From an uncultured Roseiflexaceae bacterium (GTDB lineage: Bacteria; Chloroflexota; Chloroflexia; Chloroflexales; Roseiflexaceae): a stretch of DNA of 8,830 nt. Of this stretch, positions 1-6,547 are shown in pieces; position 1 is the first letter of the stretch; every line of letters starts with the position of its first letter. Position numbers and translations under genes: made by a program. A model generated the notes under the pieces. It was not told the origin of the DNA. It did not search any database and was given only the letters and a program-made list of their open reading frames with translations. The stretch covers positions 1 to 8,830 of the forward strand of contig CAIPUQ010000585.1 of NCBI GenBank assembly GCA_903868295.1, given 5' to 3'.

Positions 1-1
1 G

Positions 2-172
2 ATGCGCTTGCCTGATGCCCTGCCAACAGGCAGTGCCGGTGCGGTTTTTCACACGATTATGAGTGGTTCCGATCAGGTGACATTTGCTGATCGGAGCGCA
101 CCATCGAGTGTAGAGCCGCTGTTGGTCACATTCCAACGGATTCTGAGCGTCAAAATCAGCGACACCCCTTAG
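2..172 (+). CDS. C-terminal part of an unidentified protein, cut by the window edge
   Basis: A reading frame is open from the window edge to a TAG at 170-172, giving 56 residues that end in ...LSVKISDTP. An ATG sits at bases 2-4, but upstream sequence is missing, so it cannot be judged as a start and the frame probably continues outside. The reading converges on the M42 peptidase gene and the two stops overlap by four bases (169-172), a compact arrangement typical of real neighbours. The pattern near the end (FHTIMSGSDQVTFAD followed by a Pro and a Leu-Leu segment) loosely recalls small protease-inhibitor-like domains of the emfourin type, but that is a weak impression. An 8-bp inverted repeat (69-76 with 87-94) lies inside it. 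It could be a chance open frame. Confidence 0.4.
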   Translation: MRLPDALPTGSAGAVFHTIMSGSDQVTFADRSAPSSVEPLLVTFQRILSVKISDTP

Positions 173-189
173 AGTTTGGCGGGGTCGCT
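152..189 (-). terminator. Possible weak terminator after the M42 gene, left copy
   Basis: Mirror image of the candidate at 8642-8679: a bulged stem formed by 158-168 and 181-189, with the T-run (AAAA at 152-155 on the plus strand) on the exit side for leftward transcription. The same doubts apply: short T-run, bulge, overlap with coding sequence. Confidence 0.3.
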
Positions 190-1230
190 GATGAACGCCT
201 GGAGGAGTCTGATGGTTGCCCACATGTCGGCAGGGTCGACTGCCTCAAACGCCGTGTGGGTATAGCGTGTCGGGATACCAATCAGCAGCGCTGGGATACC
301 AGCGCCGATAAACGATGCACCATCCGACCCGTAGTTCGCATACACTCCATGCTGCACGGGGATCCCCAACCGTTGTGCCAAGTCCACACAATGCCACAGC
401 ATGCGTCGGTCATATTGGATAGCGGCATCCTTGTGGACCAACGTCGGTCCTCCGCCCAGCCGCGCGTCGTATTCACGCATCCCGACCGTCGGTACATCGC
501 CGGTCAACCCCACATCGAGTGCCAACACCATGTCGAAGTCACCGCGGACTGCGAGCGCACGGGCACCATGCAAGCCGTTTTCTTCTTGGATGGTTGCAGC
601 AAACCAGAGCTCGCACCCCAAGGTAGCGACGTCCACGCTGTGGAGCACGACATCCATGAGTGCCAGCGGCATACGATCGTCCATCGCTTTGCCAGACAAC
701 AAGCGCCCAATCCGTTGCACCGGACGATGCCAGATAACCGGCGCACCGACATGCACCCCCAACCCCAGTGCCTCGGCACGACTACTCACCCCGATATCGA
801 CAAAGATGTCCTCAAAACCGAGATGTGCTTTGTCGACTTGGGCTTGGGTCATCACATGGCCACTCGCTGCGGCAAATAGACCGCTTGCGACTACCCCATC
901 ACGTCCGATGACTTGCGCATTTTGCCCGATGAAGTAGCGCCGATCTGGTGACGCCCGGCGCGGCCCTTGCGCGGTGTCCAACAACAAAAAGCCGTCATCG
1001 GTGATGGAACGTACGACAAATCCGATTTCGTCCATGTGTGCCTGAATGACGACCTTCGGTCCAGTGCCCCCCACTTTGACCAACAGGTTGCCCACACGAT
1101 CCACGGTGATTTCTTGGACCAAGCCGCCCCAGCGTTCGATGAGCGACTCACGTACTGCTGCCTCGGCACCGCTGGGGCCGGGGATGTCACAGAGCTGCGA
1201 AAGGACATCGTAGAGCATTGCTTCGTTCAT
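169..1230 (-). CDS. M42 family metallopeptidase (glutamyl aminopeptidase/endoglucanase-like), left copy
   Basis: This 353-residue protein is identical to the copy at 7601-8662. It has the M42 layout: an N-terminal catalytic segment with AHMDE (His65, Asp67), an inserted middle domain at about residues 70-165, then KAMDDR (Asp185), QEEN (Glu216, Glu217), LDVG (Asp239) and RYTH (His325). These are the residues expected to bind two metals and act as the general base. The start is chosen from AGGAGGG shortly upstream on the minus strand (1235-1241). The enzyme is the last gene of the leftward run, 24 bases after the SIS gene. No signal peptide is seen, so a cytosolic aminopeptidase acting on oligopeptides is likely. 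Confidence 0.9.
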   Translation of the reverse strand: MNEAMLYDVLSQLCDIPGPSGAEAAVRESLIERWGGLVQEITVDRVGNLLVKVGGTGPKVVIQAHMDEIGFVVRSITDDGFLLLDTAQGPRRASPDRRYFIGQNAQVIGRDGVVASGLFAAASGHVMTQAQVDKAHLGFEDIFVDIGVSSRAEALGLGVHVGAPVIWHRPVQRIGRLLSGKAMDDRMPLALMDVVLHSVDVATLGCELWFAATIQEENGLHGARALAVRGDFDMVLALDVGLTGDVPTVGMREYDARLGGGPTLVHKDAAIQYDRRMLWHCVDLAQRLGIPVQHGVYANYGSDGASFIGAGIPALLIGIPTRYTHTAFEAVDPADMWATIRLLQAFISDPAKL

Positions 1231-1254
1231 CGAACCCTCCTACTGGGCATCGGT

Positions 1255-2283
1255 TTATTCGCTGTCAGTTACTTTGCCAATATGCGCAAACTCGCCGGGT
1301 ATCAGGCCAATCGCCGTCGTCAGTGCCCCTGCAGCATGCTGGAGCGGAATGATTTCTGCGAGAGGGGCATAGTCCAACGCGGGGATGACCGTCACCGGGT
1401 ATGGCTTGGGCTCGGTGACGGGACCAATCAGCCATACCGCGCTGCCATAGGCATGCAGTTCGTCGGCGAGACGCACATCAAAGCCCAACGTCGATCCCGG
1501 ACCAGCACAGATAATTGCCCGCAACTTGGGGCCGGCGATTTCGAGCGGCCCGTGACGAAACTGGGCGCTACTCAGTGCGTCTGCCGGCATGCGCGCGGTC
1601 TCTTTGAACAACAACGAACCCGCCATTGCCGATGCATACGACGGACCGCGGCCCACAAAGGTAATCGCCCCCCAGGTGCGCCACAGTGCCGGCAGTTCAC
1701 TCGCAACAAAGCTCGCATTGAGCGTCTGCATAGCGCTCAACGAAGGCTGGATGGCACGTTGAATCTGCTCGGTCGACTCGCCCACCACGAGGCGTACCAA
1801 CACCCCGAGTGCCACCAGCGAAGTCGTGTAGGTCTTGGTCGCTACGGCGCGCTCGGCACCGGCCAAATGCGGCACTACTGCATGGGCAGCCTTGGCTAGC
1901 GTGCCGTTGGGGTTATTGGTGACCGCGATGATGGTCGACTGCGGCTTGACGTTTTGGAGCAGGCGCACCGCTTCGATGGTCTCGCCGGATTGCGAAATGA
2001 TAATCAGCAGCGAGTCCGCCGTCAATGCCGCCGCACCAAAGTGCAACAGCTCGGACAGCTCGATATGCTGGACTGCATACCCGGCTGCCAATAACGTCAG
2101 CATTGCGGGATAGGCCGAATAAAACGAACTCCCCATACCGGTCAAAATAATCCGCTTACCACGTGCGGCGCGGAGCAGTGCGGCGGCAGCGTGTGTCTGA
2201 CTGCCAGCCGCCAAATGCGTGTGCAAGGCTGTCGTCAACAGGGCTGGCTGGGCGAGGATGTCGGTTGCGTAGTCGGTCGTCAT
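1255..2283 (-). CDS. Double-SIS-domain sugar-phosphate isomerase/deaminase-like protein, left copy
   Basis: This 342-residue protein is identical to the copy at 6548-7576. The first SIS domain (about residues 30-165) has GMGSSF at 49-54 and SQSGET at 97-102. The second (about 190-325) has GRG at 211-213, KE at 227-228 and RHGP at 243-246. The C-terminus ends in GKVTDSE, like the Lys-containing tail of the GlmS isomerase domain. There is no glutaminase domain. It lies 27 bases downstream of the decarboxylase-like gene with its own Shine-Dalgarno (2292-2297, minus strand). The substrate cannot be named from sequence. Confidence 0.88.
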   Translation of the reverse strand: MTTDYATDILAQPALLTTALHTHLAAGSQTHAAAALLRAARGKRIILTGMGSSFYSAYPAMLTLLAAGYAVQHIELSELLHFGAAALTADSLLIIISQSGETIEAVRLLQNVKPQSTIIAVTNNPNGTLAKAAHAVVPHLAGAERAVATKTYTTSLVALGVLVRLVVGESTEQIQRAIQPSLSAMQTLNASFVASELPALWRTWGAITFVGRGPSYASAMAGSLLFKETARMPADALSSAQFRHGPLEIAGPKLRAIICAGPGSTLGFDVRLADELHAYGSAVWLIGPVTEPKPYPVTVIPALDYAPLAEIIPLQHAAGALTTAIGLIPGEFAHIGKVTDSE

Positions 2284-2310
2284 GAGAGCAGCTCCTCTAA
2301 GCGGGAAGGG

Positions 2311-3477
2311 TTATTGGGCAATCAGTGCGCGTGCAGTATGGACGTCGATGAGCTCGGCAGGTCCGGCGACGACACCAGGAATGATATCGATGTCGGGGAA
2401 CAATGCCCGTATCGCCGCGCGCACTGCATCTGCATCAACTTGACGGTGCATGAATACCGCAGTCGGCCCCGTATCGGTCGAACAATAGACGGGAATCCCG
2501 CGTGCCCGCAGGTCATTACACATGCGGAACAGCGCGATGTTCTCGAATTCCCAGCCAATGATTTTGTAGTCGTCGCCGCCCGACATGGTAATGCCGTGCA
2601 GGCGCATGCTGTCAATCTCAGCCATGCGACCGAGGTACTGCCAATCGTCGCGCTGTATGGCTTCGATCATGGCGATGACTTCTGCCGAACGCGTTGTCAT
2701 CCAGCCGGCAAACAACGTACTATCGGGTGCATCGTGATGGGCTTGTTCGGTTTTGAGACCGATCCGCGACGGGATCGGGACAGTCGTCAAGGCAGCGTCG
2801 GCGAACATGCCGGGCCGGTCGAGTCGGAGTGCAAAACTATCCGTGTGTTCCATGCCTTGATGCGAAAGCCAGAGCGCGATGCCGCCCACTGCGGCACGGC
2901 AGCCCGACCCCGCCAACAAGCGAGCGATGCAGCTGACAAAGCGGTGGTTTGCAACCAACTCTGGGCCAAACAACGCACCGATGGCTGCAACTGCCAGCGC
3001 TGCAGACCCAGACGCGCTCGAGCCAAGCCCTTTGCCGGCGACTTTCGCGCGAAAGAAGTTGCGCGTCTGCACCCGTGCCTGCCAGGTCACCCCGGCGATG
3101 CCACGCAATGCGTCGAGCGTCTGGATGACCCGATCGCGTTCGCGGCCGTGGGCTGGCTCGCTCCCCATCCAGATGTCATCGTCGCCCAAATCCGGGTCGT
3201 ACTCGACGACGGTGACGGTATGGGCAGCATCACTGTTGAGCGAAATGCTGGGTAAATACGCGATGCGGGTTTGCCAATCGGCAAGCCCGTGATACTTCAA
3301 AATGCCCTGCATGGGGTACGCCTTGGCCGCGGCTGCGTGCCGTGCACGCGGTGTCGGGAGCGTCGCAGGGTATGCCGCAACCGTGTAGCCGTGCGCCATC
3401 AGCGCCGTCAAGATTGCCTCGTTGCCGGCTTGCATCAGTGGAATGTTCGCCGCAAGACCGTCACGGCTGGTGCTCAT
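2311..3477 (-). CDS. GHMP-family mevalonate-phosphate/diphosphate decarboxylase-like protein, left copy
   Basis: This is identical to the copy at 5354-6520: 388 residues from the preferred start. KYHG (residues 61-64), the ATP-binding Gly/Ser loop GLGSSASG (150-157), GSGCR (190-194) and the late Asp in STDTGP (Asp335) match the order of motifs in the mevalonate diphosphate decarboxylase family. A longer form from an ATG 18 bases upstream (end coordinate 3495) is possible but lacks a ribosome site. It is the first large gene of the leftward run and its start overlaps the stop of the leader ORF at 3474-3530. Confidence 0.83.
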   Translation of the reverse strand: MSTSRDGLAANIPLMQAGNEAILTALMAHGYTVAAYPATLPTPRARHAAAAKAYPMQGILKYHGLADWQTRIAYLPSISLNSDAAHTVTVVEYDPDLGDDDIWMGSEPAHGRERDRVIQTLDALRGIAGVTWQARVQTRNFFRAKVAGKGLGSSASGSAALAVAAIGALFGPELVANHRFVSCIARLLAGSGCRAAVGGIALWLSHQGMEHTDSFALRLDRPGMFADAALTTVPIPSRIGLKTEQAHHDAPDSTLFAGWMTTRSAEVIAMIEAIQRDDWQYLGRMAEIDSMRLHGITMSGGDDYKIIGWEFENIALFRMCNDLRARGIPVYCSTDTGPTAVFMHRQVDADAVRAAIRALFPDIDIIPGVVAGPAELIDVHTARALIAQ

Positions 3478-3530
3478 CGGAATGCCTCGTTCCATACGTC
3501 CAATATGTGTGGTAGTGTACCATTATTCAT
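3474..3530 (-). CDS. 18-residue leader ORF coupled to the decarboxylase gene, left copy
   Basis: Mirror copy of the small ORF at 5301-5357, encoding MNNGTLPHILDVWNEAFR. A strong GAGGAGG (3537-3543 on the minus strand) lies six bases before its ATG. Its TGA overlaps the ATG of the decarboxylase-like gene as ATGA, the classic geometry of translational coupling. I do not recognise the peptide. Confidence 0.5.
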   Translation of the reverse strand: MNNGTLPHILDVWNEAFR

Positions 3531-3540
3531 CGAAAGCCTC

Positions 3541-3560
3541 CTCTGCACTGACCTGCAGAG
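3541..3560. promoter_or_regulatory. 7-bp inverted repeat in the divergent intergenic region, left copy
   Basis: CTCTGCA (3541-3547) and TGCAGAG (3554-3560) form a perfect 7-bp inverted repeat with a six-base loop. It lies between the hydrolase start at 3589 and the leader ORF start at 3530. It is placed where a dimeric regulator could control both divergent genes. On the transcript of the decarboxylase operon it could also form a hairpin that covers part of the leader ribosome site. No regulator is encoded in the window. Confidence 0.35.
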
Positions 3561-3576
3561 CGACCGCACACCGTAC

Positions 3577-3581
3577 GGAGG
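3577..3581 (+). promoter_or_regulatory. Ribosome binding site deciding the hydrolase start
   Basis: GGAGG lies seven bases before the ATG at 3589-3591. It rules against the upstream in-frame ATG at 3271, which lies inside the opposing decarboxylase gene and would add 106 residues with no family resemblance. The site is embedded in the self-complementary CCGTACGG at 3571-3578. Confidence 0.7.
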
Positions 3582-3588
3582 TATTGCA

Positions 3589-4371
3589 ATGGTTGTGTTT
3601 GTGATGATTGATGGTATGCGTCCTGATTCCATCGACGCGGCAAACTGCGTCAACCTGCAGGCGTTCATGCGACGCGGGGCGAGCACGATGCGGGCGCAGA
3701 GCGTCATGCCGAGTGTGACCCTCCCATGTCACACATCGATTTTTCATTCGGTGCCACCAGGGCGGCATGGAATAACAACCAACTATTTTGTCCCAATGGC
3801 ACGACCAGTGCCCGGGCTGGTAGAGGTCGCCCGCATGCACGGCAAAAAATCTGCATTTGTCCACAACTGGGAGCCACTGCGTGATATGACACGCCCCGAG
3901 CAACTGTCATACAGCTGGTGCCATGAACCGCCCCTCGACCAGAGTTACGATGACGAAATGCACCGCGAAGCCGTCCGGGTCGTTCAAACACAACGCTATG
4001 ATTTTGTGTTTGTCTACTACGGGTCGGTCGACACCGCCGGCCATGTCTATGGCTGGATGGAGCAGGGCTATCTCGACCAGCTGACCCATGTCGACACCTT
4101 GGTCGGTGAACTCCTCGCTGCTATCCCGGCGGATAGTCACGTCGTCATCCAAGCCGACCACGGTGGCCACGAGCGCACCCATGGTACCGACATGCCCGAA
4201 GACATGACCATTCCATGGATGGCAGCAGGCCCACAGATCAAAACCAATTACACTATTGGCCGCAGCGTCTCGCTGCTCGACACTGCACCCACCCTCGCGC
4301 GCATGCTGGGTTTCGGCAACCACGAGGATTGGAACGGTACAAGCATCGACGAAATGTTCATCGACGCATAA
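3589..4371 (+). CDS. Alkaline-phosphatase-superfamily hydrolase (nucleotide pyrophosphatase/phosphodiesterase-like)
   Basis: The 260-residue protein opens directly with VVFVMIDGMRPD, whose Asp8 is the first metal ligand of the superfamily. Next is SVTLPCHTS, where Thr44 occupies the nucleophile position (as in the TFPN motif of nucleotide pyrophosphatases), followed by PPGRHGI at 57-62. VDTAGH gives Asp148 and His152, ADHGGH gives Asp190 and His191, and THG gives His198. These complete a two-metal site like that of type I phosphodiesterases and phosphonoacetate-hydrolase-like enzymes. It is short for the family and has no signal peptide or membrane segment, so it should be a cytosolic phospho-mono- or diesterase of unknown substrate. 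It is transcribed divergently from the decarboxylase operon. Its 3' end lies 44 bases from the palindrome axis. All catalytic positions are present, so it looks intact. Confidence 0.88.
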   Translation: MVVFVMIDGMRPDSIDAANCVNLQAFMRRGASTMRAQSVMPSVTLPCHTSIFHSVPPGRHGITTNYFVPMARPVPGLVEVARMHGKKSAFVHNWEPLRDMTRPEQLSYSWCHEPPLDQSYDDEMHREAVRVVQTQRYDFVFVYYGSVDTAGHVYGWMEQGYLDQLTHVDTLVGELLAAIPADSHVVIQADHGGHERTHGTDMPEDMTIPWMAAGPQIKTNYTIGRSVSLLDTAPTLARMLGFGNHEDWNGTSIDEMFIDA

Positions 4372-4459
4372 AACTTCTGCCATTCGATACATACACGCAG
4401 CGGTTCTATCCGTACGTACGGATAGAACCGCTGCGTGTATGTATCGAATGGCAGAAGTT
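4372..4459. other. Palindrome centre between the two convergent hydrolase copies
   Basis: This 88-base stretch between the stop codons of the two hydrolase copies is itself entirely palindromic (44 bases per side), with the symmetry axis inside CGTACGTACG at 4411-4420. As single-stranded DNA or RNA it could fold into a 44-bp stem with essentially no loop, extending on into the genes. It has no gene, and either half alone shows no convincing terminator. The central ten bases alternate pyrimidine and purine. If the duplication is an artefact, the half 4372-4415 is simply the native downstream flank of the hydrolase gene, truncated at the fold point. Confidence 0.8.
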
Positions 4460-5242
4460 TTATGCGTCGATGAACATTTCGTCGATGCTTGTACCGTTCC
4501 AATCCTCGTGGTTGCCGAAACCCAGCATGCGCGCGAGGGTGGGTGCAGTGTCGAGCAGCGAGACGCTGCGGCCAATAGTGTAATTGGTTTTGATCTGTGG
4601 GCCTGCTGCCATCCATGGAATGGTCATGTCTTCGGGCATGTCGGTACCATGGGTGCGCTCGTGGCCACCGTGGTCGGCTTGGATGACGACGTGACTATCC
4701 GCCGGGATAGCAGCGAGGAGTTCACCGACCAAGGTGTCGACATGGGTCAGCTGGTCGAGATAGCCCTGCTCCATCCAGCCATAGACATGGCCGGCGGTGT
4801 CGACCGACCCGTAGTAGACAAACACAAAATCATAGCGTTGTGTTTGAACGACCCGGACGGCTTCGCGGTGCATTTCGTCATCGTAACTCTGGTCGAGGGG
4901 CGGTTCATGGCACCAGCTGTATGACAGTTGCTCGGGGCGTGTCATATCACGCAGTGGCTCCCAGTTGTGGACAAATGCAGATTTTTTGCCGTGCATGCGG
5001 GCGACCTCTACCAGCCCGGGCACTGGTCGTGCCATTGGGACAAAATAGTTGGTTGTTATTCCATGCCGCCCTGGTGGCACCGAATGAAAAATCGATGTGT
5101 GACATGGGAGGGTCACACTCGGCATGACGCTCTGCGCCCGCATCGTGCTCGCCCCGCGTCGCATGAACGCCTGCAGGTTGACGCAGTTTGCCGCGTCGAT
5201 GGAATCAGGACGCATACCATCAATCATCACAAACACAACCAT
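4460..5242 (-). CDS. Alkaline-phosphatase-superfamily hydrolase, right copy
   Basis: This is identical in sequence to the hydrolase at 3589-4371, in mirror orientation, with its GGAGG site at 5250-5254. The two copies converge on the palindrome axis with an 88-base gap between their stops. A natural tail-to-tail duplication of one gene with no sequence difference would be very recent; an artefact is simpler. Function is as for the left copy: a two-metal phosphatase or phosphodiesterase with Thr44 as likely nucleophile. Confidence 0.88.
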   Translation of the reverse strand: MVVFVMIDGMRPDSIDAANCVNLQAFMRRGASTMRAQSVMPSVTLPCHTSIFHSVPPGRHGITTNYFVPMARPVPGLVEVARMHGKKSAFVHNWEPLRDMTRPEQLSYSWCHEPPLDQSYDDEMHREAVRVVQTQRYDFVFVYYGSVDTAGHVYGWMEQGYLDQLTHVDTLVGELLAAIPADSHVVIQADHGGHERTHGTDMPEDMTIPWMAAGPQIKTNYTIGRSVSLLDTAPTLARMLGFGNHEDWNGTSIDEMFIDA

Positions 5243-5270
5243 TGCAATACCTCCGTACGGTGTGCGGTCG

Positions 5271-5290
5271 CTCTGCAGGTCAGTGCAGAG
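5271..5290. promoter_or_regulatory. 7-bp inverted repeat overlapping the leader ribosome site
   Basis: CTCTGCA (5271-5277) and TGCAGAG (5284-5290) flank a six-base loop. The right half shares its last three bases (5288-5290) with the GAGGAGG ribosome site of the leader ORF. It could be an operator for the divergent pair, or a small RNA hairpin that restricts initiation at the leader. Both ideas are inference from position; the stem is short enough to arise by chance. Confidence 0.35.
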
Positions 5291-5294
5291 GAGG
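5288..5294 (+). promoter_or_regulatory. Strong ribosome binding site for the leader ORF
   Basis: GAGGAGG lies six bases before the ATG at 5301. It is at least as good as any ribosome site in the window and better than the GAGG (5343-5346) that precedes the decarboxylase-like gene. This is the main reason to treat the 18-codon ORF as translated. Confidence 0.55.
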
Positions 5295-5300
5295 CTTTCG

Positions 5301-5357
5301 ATGAATAATGGTACACTACCACACATATTGGACGTATGGAACGAGGCATTCCGATGA
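5301..5357 (+). CDS. 18-residue leader ORF translationally coupled to the decarboxylase-like gene
   Basis: The ORF encodes MNNGTLPHILDVWNEAFR and ends in TGA at 5355-5357, overlapping the next ATG (5354-5356) as ATGA. It has a consensus ribosome site with ideal spacing, so ribosomes ending here could restart on the decarboxylase-like gene. I do not recognise the peptide. It has no run of one amino acid of the kind seen in attenuation leaders and no strong hydrophobic segment. It could be a leader peptide, a tiny functional protein, or the true N-terminus of the next gene separated by a frameshift. The long open frame above it (from 5124) is a shadow of the hydrolase gene. Confidence 0.5.
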   Translation: MNNGTLPHILDVWNEAFR

Positions 5358-6520
5358 GCACCAGCCGTGACGGTCTTGCGGCGAACATTCCACTGATGCA
5401 AGCCGGCAACGAGGCAATCTTGACGGCGCTGATGGCGCACGGCTACACGGTTGCGGCATACCCTGCGACGCTCCCGACACCGCGTGCACGGCACGCAGCC
5501 GCGGCCAAGGCGTACCCCATGCAGGGCATTTTGAAGTATCACGGGCTTGCCGATTGGCAAACCCGCATCGCGTATTTACCCAGCATTTCGCTCAACAGTG
5601 ATGCTGCCCATACCGTCACCGTCGTCGAGTACGACCCGGATTTGGGCGACGATGACATCTGGATGGGGAGCGAGCCAGCCCACGGCCGCGAACGCGATCG
5701 GGTCATCCAGACGCTCGACGCATTGCGTGGCATCGCCGGGGTGACCTGGCAGGCACGGGTGCAGACGCGCAACTTCTTTCGCGCGAAAGTCGCCGGCAAA
5801 GGGCTTGGCTCGAGCGCGTCTGGGTCTGCAGCGCTGGCAGTTGCAGCCATCGGTGCGTTGTTTGGCCCAGAGTTGGTTGCAAACCACCGCTTTGTCAGCT
5901 GCATCGCTCGCTTGTTGGCGGGGTCGGGCTGCCGTGCCGCAGTGGGCGGCATCGCGCTCTGGCTTTCGCATCAAGGCATGGAACACACGGATAGTTTTGC
6001 ACTCCGACTCGACCGGCCCGGCATGTTCGCCGACGCTGCCTTGACGACTGTCCCGATCCCGTCGCGGATCGGTCTCAAAACCGAACAAGCCCATCACGAT
6101 GCACCCGATAGTACGTTGTTTGCCGGCTGGATGACAACGCGTTCGGCAGAAGTCATCGCCATGATCGAAGCCATACAGCGCGACGATTGGCAGTACCTCG
6201 GTCGCATGGCTGAGATTGACAGCATGCGCCTGCACGGCATTACCATGTCGGGCGGCGACGACTACAAAATCATTGGCTGGGAATTCGAGAACATCGCGCT
6301 GTTCCGCATGTGTAATGACCTGCGGGCACGCGGGATTCCCGTCTATTGTTCGACCGATACGGGGCCGACTGCGGTATTCATGCACCGTCAAGTTGATGCA
6401 GATGCAGTGCGCGCGGCGATACGGGCATTGTTCCCCGACATCGATATCATTCCTGGTGTCGTCGCCGGACCTGCCGAGCTCATCGACGTCCATACTGCAC
6501 GCGCACTGATTGCCCAATAA
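5354..6520 (+). CDS. GHMP-family mevalonate-phosphate/diphosphate decarboxylase-like protein
   Basis: The family catalyses ATP-dependent phosphorylation and decarboxylation of a mevalonate phosphate to an isopentenyl phosphate in the cytosol. Visible motifs, in order: GILKYHG at 58-64 (classic NIAxxKYWGK region), PSISLN at 76-81 (substrate strand), GLGSSASGSAAL at 150-161 (GHMP ATP loop), GSGCR at 190-194 (classic GSGSACR, two residues shorter here), MAEIDSMRLHG in the C-terminal domain, and STDTGP with Asp335 at the catalytic-Asp position. The second Lys of KYWGK is Leu65 here. About 55 residues precede the conserved core, longer than classic enzymes. The start at 5354 is preferred over the ATG at 5336 because GAGG (5343-5346) has proper spacing and the leader ORF stop overlaps it. 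A diphosphomevalonate, a monophosphate or another related substrate is possible; annotation as mvaD would be premature. Confidence 0.83.
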   Translation: MSTSRDGLAANIPLMQAGNEAILTALMAHGYTVAAYPATLPTPRARHAAAAKAYPMQGILKYHGLADWQTRIAYLPSISLNSDAAHTVTVVEYDPDLGDDDIWMGSEPAHGRERDRVIQTLDALRGIAGVTWQARVQTRNFFRAKVAGKGLGSSASGSAALAVAAIGALFGPELVANHRFVSCIARLLAGSGCRAAVGGIALWLSHQGMEHTDSFALRLDRPGMFADAALTTVPIPSRIGLKTEQAHHDAPDSTLFAGWMTTRSAEVIAMIEAIQRDDWQYLGRMAEIDSMRLHGITMSGGDDYKIIGWEFENIALFRMCNDLRARGIPVYCSTDTGPTAVFMHRQVDADAVRAAIRALFPDIDIIPGVVAGPAELIDVHTARALIAQ

Positions 6521-6547
6521 CCCTTCCCGCTTAGAGGAGCTGCTCTC

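Larger units (their letters stand above)
1..4415 (+). repeat. Left arm of a perfect whole-window palindrome
   Basis: Bases 1-4415 are the reverse complement of 4416-8830. This is visible at the ends (the window opens gatgcgcttg and closes caagcgcatc), at the centre (cgtac|gtacg), and in every gene pair, whose coordinates always sum to 8831 and whose predicted proteins are identical. There is no spacer and I found no mismatch in the stretches compared directly. Bacterial palindromes this long are normally destroyed by SbcCD-type nucleases or lost in replication, so an artefact (foldback read, missed hairpin adapter, amplification chimera, misassembly) is the leading explanation. Confidence 0.97.
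5243..5300. promoter_or_regulatory. Divergent intergenic region, presumed to carry both promoters
   Basis: Only 58 bases separate the hydrolase start codon from the leader ORF start. Both divergent transcripts must start in or near it, or within the neighbouring 5' coding ends. I cannot identify convincing -35/-10 pairs. The most AT-rich piece is just inside the leader ORF (about 5300-5330). The region contains both ribosome sites, the self-complementary CCGTACGG (5253-5260) and the 7-bp inverted repeat at 5271-5290. The mirror copy is 3531-3588. Confidence 0.45.

Noticed and set aside
69..94. 8-bp inverted repeat CCGATCAG/CTGATCGG with a ten-base loop, mirrored at 8737-8762
   Set aside because: It could be a bidirectional terminator, but there is no T-run on either side and it sits inside an open frame, so I did not list it as a feature.
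4401..4430. Rho-independent terminator shared by the two convergent hydrolase copies
   Set aside because: The hairpin exists only because of the palindrome, has no loop and no T-run, and half of it alone forms no stem.
4256..4924. A 222-residue open frame crossing the palindrome axis, and its mirror at 3907-4575, plus the 122-residue pair at 4215-4583 and 4248-4616
   Set aside because: They are antisense or off-frame shadows of the hydrolase gene that stay open only because the sequence turns back on itself. They lack good ribosome sites and resemble no family.
5542..5565. Stem-loop CGGG-TTGCC / GGCAA-CCCG with one mismatch and a four-base loop
   Set aside because: It lies inside conserved decarboxylase coding sequence immediately after the KYHG motif and is most simply explained by codon content.
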